Shown here: in pieces, positions 36,456-47,226 of the stretch
How the letters are laid out: the number at the start of each line of letters is the position of its first letter
Position numbering within the stretch: the stretch's first letter is position 1
Source of the DNA: Diphasiastrum complanatum
Taxonomy: Eukaryota; Streptophyta; Lycopodiopsida; Lycopodiales; Lycopodiaceae
DNA: 64,000 nt
Reading direction: 5' to 3'
Assembly: GCA_029204225.1 (NCBI GenBank)
Contig: CM055093.1
Span: 20,973,701-21,037,700, forward strand
The notes under the pieces: model-generated
Databases searched by the model: none
Told to the model about the DNA's origin: nothing
The model's input: the letters and a program-made list of their open reading frames with translations, nothing else
Made by a program: the position numbers and the translations under genes

Positions 36456-39400
36456 TGAAACGTATAGCTCAAGGTTGAAATGAAATATTGATTGCACTTT
36501 CTGTATTGTACCTTTCAAATCATTCACATTCAGTGAAATTCGCGTGGAAATCCTATACCTTTACTGGGAAAGGCAGCTACCTCGTTCACAGTAAAAAAAA
36601 ATCCACTTTGAGACGATGGCATAGTGCCCTTAGGCTGGGGAACCCGAGGGCTTTCTCATGTAACGGAGAGAAAAGGGATAAACTTGGCATACAGTAAGTG
36701 TCCTCAAAGAATAACTTTAAACTTCTATTACGCGCTATTTAATGGTTTAAAGCTAAGTCCAGTGCTTCCCAATCTGCCACCATGGATCCAACCAACATGG
36801 CTAGCAGGTGAGGAACCAGTGAGAAACTCATCTATAACTCCCTTTATGTACCCCTATCATAAGAAACATTCAGAAAATTGAATTCACACTAGTAAAAACC
36901 TCGATGAAGTCAATTACCCAATCTACAGCTACTGCCAGAGCCCATTCCTTTACACAGGCACTGACCTTGTTTATAAGAAATCAGCTTCTCTATACATACA
37001 TACCCTATGGTGGAGAGCAGATTCTCTATTTTAACTCTAGAATATGAAACTTTTAACTTAGAAGATAGTAAGAGTATCCTTGTATCCTTACCATCTATGC
37101 TGTTTGCTATGGTACACAATAGTTAGTATAAAAGATGTCACTCACTTTCATTTAAGTATGATGAAAGTCTTAGAGCATGCAAGCCTCAATTCTTATACAG
37201 CTATTTCTGTCTTTCGATCTTCAGTTCTTGTGATGGTACCTAAGACCTTGTTAGAAAAAGTCTCAATTCTTAACACAAGTGCATCATCACTGTGGTCAGA
37301 CCTTCAAGTCTTGTGATGGTATCTAATAATATCTAAGAGTTTCCAGTTATTTCAGATGCAGATGCAAGGCAGAAAGAAAGAGATGTCCCCATTTTCCTTG
37401 TTTGACTATAGGTTTCAATTTGGTTCTTATCTGTACCTATGAGAGATTCATTGTGTCACAAAGTGAACAACAGAAATTAAGATTGAAGAACACTTTTTTG
37501 GCCCGTTCAGATTCACTTATGAATCAAAGGAGCTTGTTTTTGAAATTCTAAAAGCATTACCTTCACAAGTAAATGCTTCTGAAAACTTTTGTAATTCTCA
37601 ACAAAGGACTCATATGATCATTAAATTGTAAAAACTTTTTACATCTCTACCTACGGATGATGCATGACTTTGATACAGCTCTCTTGGTATAATTAATGTC
37701 ACATAGGATGTTAATCTTTGAAATTGGTGTTTTTCTCACCAAGGTTGTGTCCATAACTTCTGTATCATGCAGGATCTTACGAATCAACTTTTTCAGAATG
37801 CAGTGAGAGGTATTACAAATTTCTAATTTCTAATTGATCTTGTGAACGGATATCCAGCATCATAAAGTTCTAAGTTTTAAGTATTTCACCAATTGCTGGT
37901 AACAAAACCACCCACTAATCACCATTCCAAAGCATTTAGGCACGTATAGCATGGAAAGCTGAAGTTATTGAAGTATAACACTGCAGCCATTTTGTCAATC
38001 AGATGTTTTGTCAACGATAGAACAAAAGCTTTTGTGCTCTCTAGTTGACAGATGTGGAACATCTGGTAAGTCATGACCAGCACAGGCAACAGGATTCAGA
38101 CTGGAAAGATTGTTGCTTGCTTGGAATATATTTGATTCCTTTTATATTCATTTCATGCTGCATACATCAATGGACTGTTAGTTCTTAAAAAGAAATATAG
38201 AGCGTTTGATGCCCTTGATGACGAATGTGACTTGGCCTACTTTTCTTTCGACTGGAGTACATATTTAACCAAAAAACTGAGCTCACTTCGAGAATATGGA
38301 TGGATAATAGGTCAAATTGATCAAAAGAGTAGCTTCTCTTTTGTAGATTCCAATTTGCTATAAAGAACATTAGCTTTTTTTTTAACGATGTTGCAATGCC
38401 ACCACCAGCTGTTAAGGAGACATCAAACATGCTTTAAAGCATTTGAAAGCTTACTCCTGAGTCCTTACCCAGTTTTTCCTATACTTATGTTAAAAGGCTC
38501 TGCCACATCCCTCACAAAGCATGTCTTCAATGATCATGGCATCTTTTTTACCAGTGGCAATATTTCAGAATGAACTGCTGGACCATGCAAAGGACTTACT
38601 TATTGGATCTGTGACTTGCGCACACTTTGACATTTTAACATGCTCCCTGCAATGCGACCAGCTAAGAGGTCATGAAAGTTGCAATTTCGTGAATAAAAGG
38701 TGCCTAATTTAATGCACAGTATGAAGCAAATGGTTGAGATTAGCAGTAGGCATCAACTAACTCAACCTTTAAAACACATTGTATTAAAAGTTAAAACTTA
38801 CGAAGGACTAAGGCTAAAAATTAGCAATTCCAAATGCTTACCTTTGATTTCTTTATAGAAAGCCCGCACAAAAAATTTGGGGTACAGACTTGTACAAAAC
38901 AATTATTTATCAGTGAGGTTAAAAGTTCAATCAATAGCAAGAATAGGAATAACTATGACCAAAGGACCTCCAACTGTCACAAACTTCAGCAGTTGTCTTC
39001 CAAATGGAGTCCAGAAATTTTCCTTCATCGGTCAGGAATCCTCCAAAAGGTGTCCAAGAACTTTTCTTTATTATGGATGTCTCACAAGTGTCAAAAATGG
39101 AATCACTGTATACACTTGGAAGCATATTAGAGATCCTCAAAAATCATTTAACCACTCCCTTTGGTATGATATCTATGTGTACAACTACCAAATGATAATA
39201 TATGTATCAGTCTTCCCAAGTATATATTTAGACATTGAGCACAGCATGACTAGAAAACTTGACATGGCATTTGCGCGATTCTTGGCACGCATTACATCTA
39301 GTCAAATTCACCTATGATTTAGGTCCTACTAGTCTGTTTACCCTACTCAAAATTCTACATCTGGCTTCACAACACTTAAACAAAATCATTTTTTAGTGCT

Positions 39401-42400
39401 ATGATACTTAAATTCCTTGTCTAAAACTCCAAGTACCTACTATGGCCCATACAGTAGCCACACCTCGAACTATCAGTGAGCAGTCAATCCCAATTCCCTT
39501 CCACCGTTCCAAGTAGTCTGTCTTTCTAACAGCTCAAACCACCCAGATGCCCTACTGTTCCACACATTATGGGGCCCAAAAATAACAAAATGTCTTAAAT
39601 GAATGCCAACTAAAAAATGATGGACCCAAGGCCCAAACTATAGGGTCCACATGATAATTAATTGAAGAACCATGGTATATATAAGCCACCTTGTGCATGA
39701 TACATATTGATGGCTCATGACACTGAGTATGCGATTGTCCTAGAGTCTAGACAAAGAGCCCTTAACTCAACAGCACCCCTGAAAATTGCTGCCCAACAAC
39801 AAGACATGAGAGCTTGATCAATAAGCACATGACTAACTGATCTTGACAAAGTGAATAAAAAAGTGGCACAACTAGTGCTCTTTGAAGCTCCAAAAAGTTA
39901 GCTCAAGTGAGATAGAACAAAATAGTAACAGCTCATAGAAATGACACTTTGTCTGCAAAGTTTGAACTTTCTAGGTGCAAACAGAAATCATTTCTGGACT
40001 ACAGTGGAAGTCTGTGAACATCCTTCAAGCTTTGAAGATTTGAGGGATGCTAAAGCCACACAACAGCAGCACAGGCTGGATGCAATTGTGATGTAGAGGG
40101 TAAATAACTACTTCAATTAGCTACAAACTCTTGCAAAAACATCCGGTTATGGATTCATTCTTCCAAAACGTTATTGGAACTCCTTGTTTAGCTGAGCCCT
40201 TAGGCAAACAAAAATCTTACACTAACTTTCATGCTTGGATGCAGCTTTTGAGCATTATTTTTCATTGTTAACTTTTGTGTCAACTGAAAGCAAATGTCCA
40301 GGTTTGTCTTCACTCTTGAGGCTGGGAGGAACCTTGCAAGACAAACTTTATTATCAAGTTGGCAACAGTCAGAATCCTTGCCTTCCTTTTGTTACACAAT
40401 CGTCACTTTTTGGGTTCTCTGATGGATGCCTCAGCATGTCACGTTGGGATGCTTTGAATAAGTTCTTCCAGTTGACAAGGTAACTTGAGAAAACACACTT
40501 CATAACCCAAAGATTACATTTTGGATTTTATAGCTATAGGTGCAGATGTATAGATCATGTGCCATGTAAGCTCACATAGCATTTGCTTTACATATGCAGA
40601 GCACCAATAACCTTTGGCCTAAATGCCCTATATGGCAGAGAGACAAATAGTGCCCAATCATGGGACTCCAGCAATGCCCGAAACTTTATACAGTATACTG
40701 CTGACAAAGGCTACCAGATTCTAGCATGGGAGCTGGGTGAGTTAGCCTTGAAACAATGCTTATACTTCGTCTACAGTAATCATTACCAGGTATACAAAAC
40801 AGGTGCACAGGATAACTATGATTCAGAACATTGTGGAAAAACTCTCGTATTGACATGTACACCCAAGATAAATTGCTTATGTAGTAACACAAAAGCCAAG
40901 ACTCTAGCTTTTCTTTCCAGTTGCAAGCAGCATATCAGATTAGTCTTCCATAGTTCAATCATTGTTTTATATGTTGCAGGAAATGAGCTTAGCGGCTCAG
41001 GAGTGGGTACAAGTGTACCTGTTTCACAGTATGCAACTGATGTGAAGACACTGCGAGGCATTGTTGATGAAATCTATGCAGGCTGGAACAGCAAACCTCT
41101 AGTGGTGGCACCAGATGGCTTCTTAGATTGGAATTGGTATCAGCAGCTTCTCCAGGGCACAGGACAAAACGTCATTGATGCTATCACTTGTCATATCTAC
41201 GACCTTGGATCAGGTTCTATCCCCTAAAAAATTCACGACACACAAAATAGTTACAATAAATAATAATAAGCATTATTTTTAGTACTCATCATCTGAAGGA
41301 AATGCTCCATTCAATTGTGCCAGCCAACTAAGAGGAACATATGTATAATCAGGTGCAAACACAGACTTGGTCAATGAAATACTCAATCCATCATATCTCA
41401 GCCAAGAGGAATCGTTGTTTCAATCTATAAAACAGCTTCTGCAAACTTCTGGACCATGGGCACAGGGCTGGATTGGTGAAGCTGGAGGAGCTTATAACAG
41501 TGGTCAACACTTGGTCACAGATGCATTTGTCTTTAATTTCTGGTATGAATACTCAACTAAAACAAAGTAAAAATGCCTGCTCAATGCACCAGAACTTGCA
41601 ATATGTTACAATCTCAAGTTCTGCTCTAGTCAAACTAGCAGTTGGCATGATTAGTGATTCAAGTTCTTATGTAAAGAGTGCCCTGGAAATATGAGCCCAC
41701 AAATACAAATAACCCTACTGTGTCTTTTGTAAGATTTGCTAAGTAATACTGAGAATTGTTTTCTTATGCTTGGCAGGTATGTAGATCAGCTAGGTAAGGC
41801 AGCCAAACATGGTATCAAAGTCTATTGCAGACAAAGCCTGATAGGTGGCAACTATGGGCTCCTTGATCTCTCCACTTTTCAACCTAATCCAAACTACTTC
41901 AGGTATCATCTGGCTTTGTACACTTTCAGAGTGAAGATTTTGGTTTGAACTTTGAAATTAGACGGTCTTGAGCAAAAGAAGCTAATATAAACACAACTTA
42001 CTAATTTGCTGGAGTGAAAGCTGAAGAGGTCGGAGTACGGGTAATCTGCTGTTGTGACAGCCTCCCTGTGTGGCTGAATCTGAACAAATCTGCATTTTGA
42101 TTTGATGAGTGCAGCGCACTGTTATGGAAAAAACATATGGGAACAGATGTGCTTTCTGCGACCGTTCAGGGAGCTTCTTATTTACGAGTCTACGCCCATT
42201 GCTCCCAAGGAGATGCGGTATGTATGTCTTACCGCCAAATCCAGATTCCAGACATACCACTAAAGTGCTCTTACTCGTAAAAAGATGGGGAGGTGATGTT
42301 AGTTCATGTCCCCAGTTCTTTACCTGGATGAAAGCGATTCAAGTTCTGAGGTTCTTTTGTATCGGATGTGTTTGTGCAGCAATCAGTCACAGTGGTGCTA

Positions 42401-42796
42401 CTGAATCTCAGCCAAATCACACAATATACAGTAAATCTAATCCTCTCTGACGCCAGTCAAGGACATGTAAACCTAACAGCTTCTCAATCTGATGCAAAAC
42501 CCTCCACCAACGCTCAAGGCGACCATTATCAAGGCAAGATGGATCCAAACATGAAAATTTCTGCCATGACACAAAGGCTAGAATACCATTTGACTGCGCT
42601 TAATGGCGACCTACACAGCCAATCCGTCTTGCTAAACGGAAAATTGTTGCAATTCACGGCTAATAATGACCTACCAGAACTAAGTGCGGTCGCAGCGACT
42701 GCTTCTGACCCGCTAGTGGTAGACCCCATTTCCGTTGTGTTCGTGAAGCTGGTAGGCGTCTCCGCCTCTGCTTGCACTCAGGCAGCAGGCGCTTGA
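33886..42796 (+). CDS. GH79 heparanase-like protein (plant beta-glucuronidase family), nine exons
   Basis: Secreted or endomembrane glycoside hydrolase; plant members release glucuronic acid from arabinogalactan-protein glycans in the wall. Exons by eye: 33886-34137, 37773-37809, 40302-40479, 40600-40736, 40980-41213, 41353-41542, 41777-41902, 42115-42217, 42380-42796. All introns are GT-AG, phases join cleanly, and the total is 557 residues, normal for the family. A signal peptide covers about residues 1-33. The acid/base Glu204 sits in GNELSGSG and the nucleophile Glu322 in WIGEAGGAYNSG. A conserved C-terminal beta-sandwich region follows (LRVYAHCSQGDA, TVVLLNLS). Residue 63 is Leu where arm 1 has the conserved Trp of LDWWP. 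Likely functional, but expression is unknown. Confidence 0.92.
34138..37772 (+). other. GH79 gene intron 1 (3.6 kb)
   Basis: gtaagc...tgcag. Its first ~2.3 kb belong to the inverted duplication; the rest (36456-37772) is unique. No nested gene or transposon ORF was recognised. Confidence 0.8.
37773..37809 (+). CDS. GH79 gene exon 2 (37-bp microexon-like)
   Basis: Encodes DLTNQLFQNAVR plus one base. It fills exactly the family segment between the N-terminal LLNL and the RLGGTLQD block, with tgcag upstream and g|gtatta downstream. Found by matching family spacing; too short for ORF-based detection. Confidence 0.8.
37810..40301 (+). other. GH79 gene intron 2 (2.5 kb)
   Basis: gtatta...tccag. 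AT-rich, with no supported gene; ORFs near 38834-39317 overlap in three frames and show no domain. Confidence 0.75.
40302..40479 (+). CDS. GH79 gene exon 3
   Basis: Encodes GLSSLLRLGGTLQDKLYY and continues through FGFSDGCLSMSRWDALNKFF, the conserved N-terminal barrel region of plant GH79. Donor g|gtaact. Confidence 0.88.
40600..40736 (+). CDS. GH79 gene exon 4
   Basis: Encodes APITFGLNALYGRE through YQILAWELG, ending one base into the Gly codon before the catalytic NEL. Donor g|gtgagt. Confidence 0.9.
40737..40979 (+). other. GH79 gene intron 4: 243 bp, open in frame
   Basis: gtgagt...ttgcag, length divisible by three, with no stop in the coding frame. Retention would insert 81 residues directly before the catalytic NEL motif instead of truncating the protein. 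Confidence 0.75.
40980..41213 (+). CDS. GH79 gene exon 5 (acid/base Glu)
   Basis: Encodes GNELSGSGVGTSVPVSQY, with catalytic Glu204, through PLVVAPDGF and CHIYDLGSG. Donor g|gttcta is weak but fixed by frame and family alignment. Confidence 0.88.
41353..41542 (+). CDS. GH79 gene exon 6 (nucleophile Glu)
   Basis: Encodes ANTDLVNEILNPSYLSQ through GWIGEAGGAYNSG (Glu322) to NFW. Donor g|gtatga. Confidence 0.9.
41777..41902 (+). CDS. GH79 gene exon 7
   Basis: Encodes YVDQLGKAAKHGIKVYCRQS and GGNYGLLD to PNPNYF, the conserved region after the nucleophile. Donor g|gtatca. Confidence 0.9.
42115..42217 (+). CDS. GH79 gene exon 8
   Basis: Encodes SALLWKKHMGTDVLSA through YLRVYAHCSQGDA. Acceptor tgcag, donor g|gtatgt, ending in phase 0. 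Confidence 0.88.
42380..42796 (+). CDS. GH79 gene exon 9 (last)
   Basis: Encodes the C-terminal beta-sandwich: QSVTVVLLNLSQITQYTVNL, EYHLTALNGDLHSQSVLLNG and DPISVVFVKL, ending at TGA 42794-42796. The frame stays open beyond the stop (next entry). Confidence 0.9.
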   Translation, partial: QSVTVVLLNLSQITQYTVNLILSDASQGHVNLTASQSDAKPSTNAQGDHYQGKMDPNMKISAMTQRLEYHLTALNGDLHSQSVLLNGKLLQFTANNDLPELSAVAATASDPLVVDPISVVFVKLVGVSASACTQAAGA

Positions 42797-42871
42797 TCCG
42801 TCCTCGCCATCGCCATCGCCATCGCCATCGCCATCGCCTTCTCCTTTGCAACAAGAAGAAAAAGAAAATAA
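42797..42871 (+). other. In-frame hydrophobic/basic tail after the GH79 stop
   Basis: Directly behind TGA the same frame runs 24 codons: a start of SVL, an alternating Ala-Ile run from (GCCATC)5, FSFAT, then RRKRK and a TAA at 42869-42871. This has the form of a membrane-spanning C-terminus with a basic stop-transfer end. It may be a relic of a longer protein cut by a new stop, a readthrough extension, or a chance product of a hexanucleotide microsatellite. Confidence 0.55.
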
Positions 42872-43399
42872 GGTGATACGTATCACGAGAGGCCTCGCCA
42901 TGTCGTATTGTTGTATTGATCCTATATTGGGGTCAAAAAAATGTATCCAAATCATGTCTCCACCCATTATTATTGCTTTTGTTTGAAAAGTATTTTACGG
43001 CACCGTTGAACATTCCATCATTGTATCTTTCTACCGTTGACGTATTTCTCTTGCATTGCAACGTTAGCAAGCACTTTCAATAATTTGACAAGCTTAGTTT
43101 CTAAGAGCGGCTGCTTCAAAGCTTCTGCACTACCTATTAGTGACACTAGCATTTAGAGATCATCTTTTATTACACATATTTGGGAGTGCTCATCACGGGC
43201 CCAGCCTTCAGCATGAGACGAGTTGCTTAGTTGAATTGCTTTTTGCCATTTGGCATTATCATTCTATGTACTTTCATCTTTATGTACATTGATGGGTTTT
43301 CCCATCCTTAAATAATAAATGTAGGGGTTTCCAAATCCGTCATTGATGTTCAAATTTGAAGCATATAACTTAAATCAACATTTCAATTACTTGTGAGAT
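42872..43399. other. 3' flank of GH79 gene, no other feature
   Basis: AT-rich; possible polyadenylation motif aataaatg near 43315. No gene supported. Confidence 0.45.
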
Positions 43400-44640
43400 G
43401 TATTCCATTTCAATGATTGTTGCAAGGCATCATTGTATTTTGCTTTGTCAAAGTTTGTATAAGATGTGAAAATGTGCAATCGAGTGGAGGTTGGCAATGA
43501 CATAGGTTGTTTAAGTAATCTGTGTCGGAAGTGGTGTCTTGACATTGTCATATTCTATGAAGTATAGAAATAGATTTATGATCTTTTTGTCTCATTGTTT
43601 CAACCAACATGGCATGTTTGTGCAATATGTTGAATAATTATAATGAATTTGTAGTATTTCTAAATACTCATTCATCTAAAACTGGTCTAGATTCATATAA
43701 ATTACCACATGTAATTACATCCAATCCTCCGAATTGTTTAGAAGATATGTGCTTGATTGCCTGTAGTCTTTGATCTACAATTGCAAAATTCTCTTTCCAA
43801 TAAGTGAAATTTCATCAAAAACTACTAGTTGTAATTGGGAATAAAATGCTACTAATTTGTCAAGCTTTTCTGATGGCAGTATTGTTAGTGTTTCGTGTTG
43901 ATTGGGTGGTGTAGTGCATAATGTATTGTTGTTCCTCCCATAGCTATTTTTCATAAGTAATGCTTTTGGCAATGTAAGATCTATTCTATTTGTTTACGAC
44001 AGTGCTTTAGTAAACCTTGTACAAGGTGGGATTTGTTTTACCATAGATTGACTCTCTTCCTATGTATTATGTCATCGTGTTCTTAATTTTGAAAGATAAT
44101 CTTTGGTATTCAATATAGACTGCATGTGAAGTTTTGCTCAATGTTGTTGCTTTTTTTAGTGTGTGATGATGGTTTTTGAAGAAAGTCTAGTTCTAAGTCA
44201 TAATGCTCAACCTCTAAATCTACTGATGATGCAGTTGGCATCATGTTTTGAGTTACATCTTGATGATTTTCAAGATTGTTCCAATTGATGTCAATGTTTT
44301 GCTTCTTCTTTTCTGTAGTCATAGTTGATTTTGTTTTATTGTGTAATATGATTTGTATGCTTTGGTAATAAGTATCGTGCCATGATTGATTGTTCCTCTT
44401 CAAGTTTTGCCTAGATACAACCAATGGCGGATACAAAAGCAAATGTCCTCTACAATAATTTTCCAGGATCTTTGTGGATGTTGTAATTGACAAATCAAAC
44501 TCATTTGAAGAATGGTTCTCTTTTTTACCTGGTTTCCATTGTCAATGTAATGTGCGACATATTTAGCGAGATAAAACTGGTAATAGATGTAGTGATCAAT
44601 CTTCAATTTGCATTTGATGTCGATAGATGATGGGTCCGAA
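43400..44640 (-). pseudogene. PIF1-like helicase remnant (Helitron-type or related)
   Basis: Minus-strand frames contain the Walker B segment LQLVVFDEISLIGKRIL (43775-43972). One frame over comes VDQRLQAIKHISSKQFGGLDV with a GNLYESRPVL segment (GDLxQLPPV in intact enzymes), and further on LVETMRQKDHKSISILHRI. This is the order of motifs in PIF1 helicases such as those at the C-terminus of Helitron Rep/Hel proteins. Upstream (44110-44493, 44400-44606) the RGHLLLYPPL region fits the stretch ahead of the helicase. Several frameshifts; Walker A was not found. No Helitron ends were located. Confidence 0.75.
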
Positions 44641-44799
44641 AATTGAAATTGTTGTTTTTTTCTTTAAACAAATGCTCATTCATTTAAAACAATGTGTCAT
44701 CATTCATTTTAAACAATGTGTCAAACAACTCATAACAATGTCTAGATCTCAAGTTTGGTGATTGGTATGCATAGACATGGGTTTTTGGGTCAAACAAGA

Positions 44800-45475
44800 A
44801 ATTTTTGATCAAATCAAAAAGTGTCCACACAGGTCTAGGTGCCCTACCTACCCTTAATCGAAAGCTTATTACTTTTGATTGGCTTATCACATTGTATTGG
44901 AAACTAGACTTTTCTAGCTTTCCAACAAGCTATCTAGTCACTATCTTTGAATTAAGCATCAAAGAGAACAAGAGGAATGAAGTTGTTGATTTTCACACAT
45001 GTGAAATATCAGAAATCTGTATAGTACTTGTTCAGATCAGAAAACTTCTACTTTGGTCTCTTTGATTCACAAACTTCTCAAGAAATGATAGAAAATTGTG
45101 TAAAACTGCTTTCCAGCTTGAATAGAATTCAAAATTTCTCATACACGGAATGATTATAGCATGGTAAGCTTAGGTTGATACCATGTGAAATTTCCAGAAG
45201 TTCACAGGTGTGGGATGTACTTTCAAAGTGTGAATGACGTTCCTAAGCTTTGTGTTTGCACATCAATCTATTGTAGCTTGAAAAACAAGATCTATCTGAT
45301 TCTATGGCTAAATCACAATCTAACATGCTAACAATCAATAATTGATTACTTTCACACGTGTGGAGAAAGTATAAAGAAAAATAGCCTCCTCGGGTAGAAA
45401 GAGAATGGACAATTTAAGCAAACAAAACAAAAATCCAAAATGACTAGAGAACGGCTTTAACGCTTGATTCATCAA
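44800..45475 (-). mobile_element. Inverted LTR end plus leader, element-C family
   Basis: Read on the minus strand, 45340 down to about 45170 matches the R-U5 part of LTRs C and D (gattgtgatttagccata, aacacaaagctta). It is followed by a degenerate PBS (atggtatcaacc) and a leader resembling 23521-23760. It carries CACACGTGTG at 45353-45362. It directly abuts the plus-strand RT fragment starting at 45481. Confidence 0.65.
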
Positions 45476-45482
45476 CAAAATA

Positions 45483-46412
45483 GTGAGAGGACTCACTTAC
45501 ATATATAGTGAATGGAAAGAAATCAAGATGCAAGATCTTGGAAAAATTCAATACATATTAGGATTAGAGATTGACTTCCATAATGAGAAAGCTTTTGTTT
45601 GTCAATCCAAGTATGCTCTTTCAATGTTAAAAAAGTTCAATATGCTAGATTGTAAGAGTATTGATACTCCTATGGAGCAAATTATAAAAGACCCTAACAA
45701 AGGTGATGAAAGATTCTTTGTGGACATCACTCTTTTTAGGAGTCTTATAGGCTTCTTAAATTGGCTCACTATAACTAGGCCTGATGTAAGTTTTAGTGTT
45801 CATAAGTTGAGCCAAGCTATGCAAAATCCTACTATTCATCATTGGAAAATGGCCAAAAGGGTACTTAGGTACATATCTTCAACCTATGATTATGGTTTGT
45901 TATATAAAAGTGAAGATCGTTCCATAGTTGGCTATTCTGACTTGGATTTTGCCAGTGACAAAGTAGATCGGAAATCTACAAGTGCATATGTCATATATCT
46001 TGGAGGAAATTTGATATCTTGGCTTTCCAAAAAGCAAGATACCATATCAGTCTCATCTTGTGAAGCTGAATATAAGGCACTTACTACTACAACAAAAGAA
46101 GTGCTTTGGATCAAGAGGTTGCTAGTGGAGCTAAAGATAATCAAGGAAGATGATCTACCTTTGATCATGTGTGACAATATTTCAGCACAAGCCCTTGCCA
46201 ACAATCCAATATTTCATGCAAGGAGCAAACACATCGAGGTTGCACATCACTTCGTGAGAGAAAAGCTCATTGGAAGGGAAATCTACTTGGAGCACATCGA
46301 CACATCATCTTGTATTGCAGATTTGCTCACCAAACCTTTGAGCAAAATTTCCTTCATCAAGCATAGAGCCAATCTTGGAGTAATTCCAAGATCCATGTTC
46401 AAGTCAACATAG
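45483..46412 (+). pseudogene. copia RT C-terminus and RNase H (3' half of a pol)
   Basis: A 309-codon uninterrupted frame begins within RT: IKMQDLGKIQYILGLEI, then SLIGFLNWLTITRPDVSF. It continues through RNase H with SDLDFASD, RKSTSAYVIYLGG and SSCEAEYKALTTTTKEVLW. RNase H ends with MCDNISAQALANNP, the dedicated HARSKHIEVAHHFVREK motif and DLLTKPLS, then a natural stop. It lacks the RT N-terminus with YVDD, integrase and gag. It is surprisingly free of stops compared with the other pol remnants. Confidence 0.88.
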
Positions 46413-46421
46413 ATTATTTTT

Positions 46422-46429
46422 AGGAGGAG
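46422..46429 (+). promoter_or_regulatory. Polypurine tract
   Basis: aggaggag immediately before the TG of LTR D. Confidence 0.75.
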
Positions 46430-47226
46430 TGTTGAAAATGAAAAATCATCTATTTTGACTTCAGGCTTGTCACAAAGTTTTTTCTATGTGAGTTTGTTGT
46501 TTCATATTGTAAATGCCAAATTTGGCCTAGAAGAAACTCGAGCTACATGGGTTCTTCAAATCTAGTTGGTAGTATACAACTTCCATATAGAATGTAGACT
46601 TAGAAATGTCAATAATATGCTTGTAGAAACACGTGGCATATCACATGCAATGGTTGTAAGTGATCCATAGTGACATGCAAGGCATGCACAAAGTGAATTA
46701 GACACATGCATGATGTTTTGTACAATTCTAGTTGAAAATATGACACTTGGTAAAAGTAGGTAGAAATGCATGCATGAGAAGTGACAAATGTCACTAATAC
46801 TCTAGTTTTCACTTATAGATGTGGTAGGAAATTAGATTGAGATGGTTCTACCTCAAGCTACTTCAAACTCTATAAATATGTGTAGACATTCTCATATTTT
46901 TTTGATGAAGAACCAAGCTTTGAAGCTATTCCATGTTATTTTGGATCTACACTATCATTTGCTTGAATATTGCTCTCTCTTTTTCTCTCTAACTCAAGTA
47001 GAGGCTTATGCTAATGCATTAAATTCTTGTACTTTTTCTCTCTTGTCTTTCAAAGCTATCAGTCTTTGATTCTTAGCATGCTAGATTGTGACTTAGCCAT
47101 AAAATTCTGTACTAGATCTTGGTATTCAATCTAGAATCAAGTTATGTGCTAAACACAAAGCTTAATAAGATCATTCACACTTGAGGATCATTTCCCACAT
47201 GTGTGAGCTTGCTGGAAATTTTGTCA
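46430..47226 (+). repeat. LTR D (3' LTR after the RNase H frame)
   Basis: TGTTGAAAAT...TTTTGTCA, 797 bp, with a TATA box (ctataaatatg near 46870). The final 240 bp are nearly identical to LTR C. Unusually it is followed by a PBS and leader instead of host sequence. Confidence 0.8.

Noticed and set aside
38834-39317. Overlapping ORFs of 98 and 146 codons inside GH79 intron 2
   Set aside because: No domain, no splice context, overlapping frames on both strands; treated as intron sequence.
40583-41227. A single 214-codon plus-strand ORF as a gene
   Set aside because: It spans exon 4, intron 4 and exon 5 of the GH79 gene. The middle 81 codons have no family similarity and are bounded by good GT and AG sites, so it is treated as intron unless retention is shown.
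42529-42967. Minus-strand ORFs opposite the last GH79 exon
   Set aside because: Antisense shadows of exon 9 and of the GCCATC repeat.
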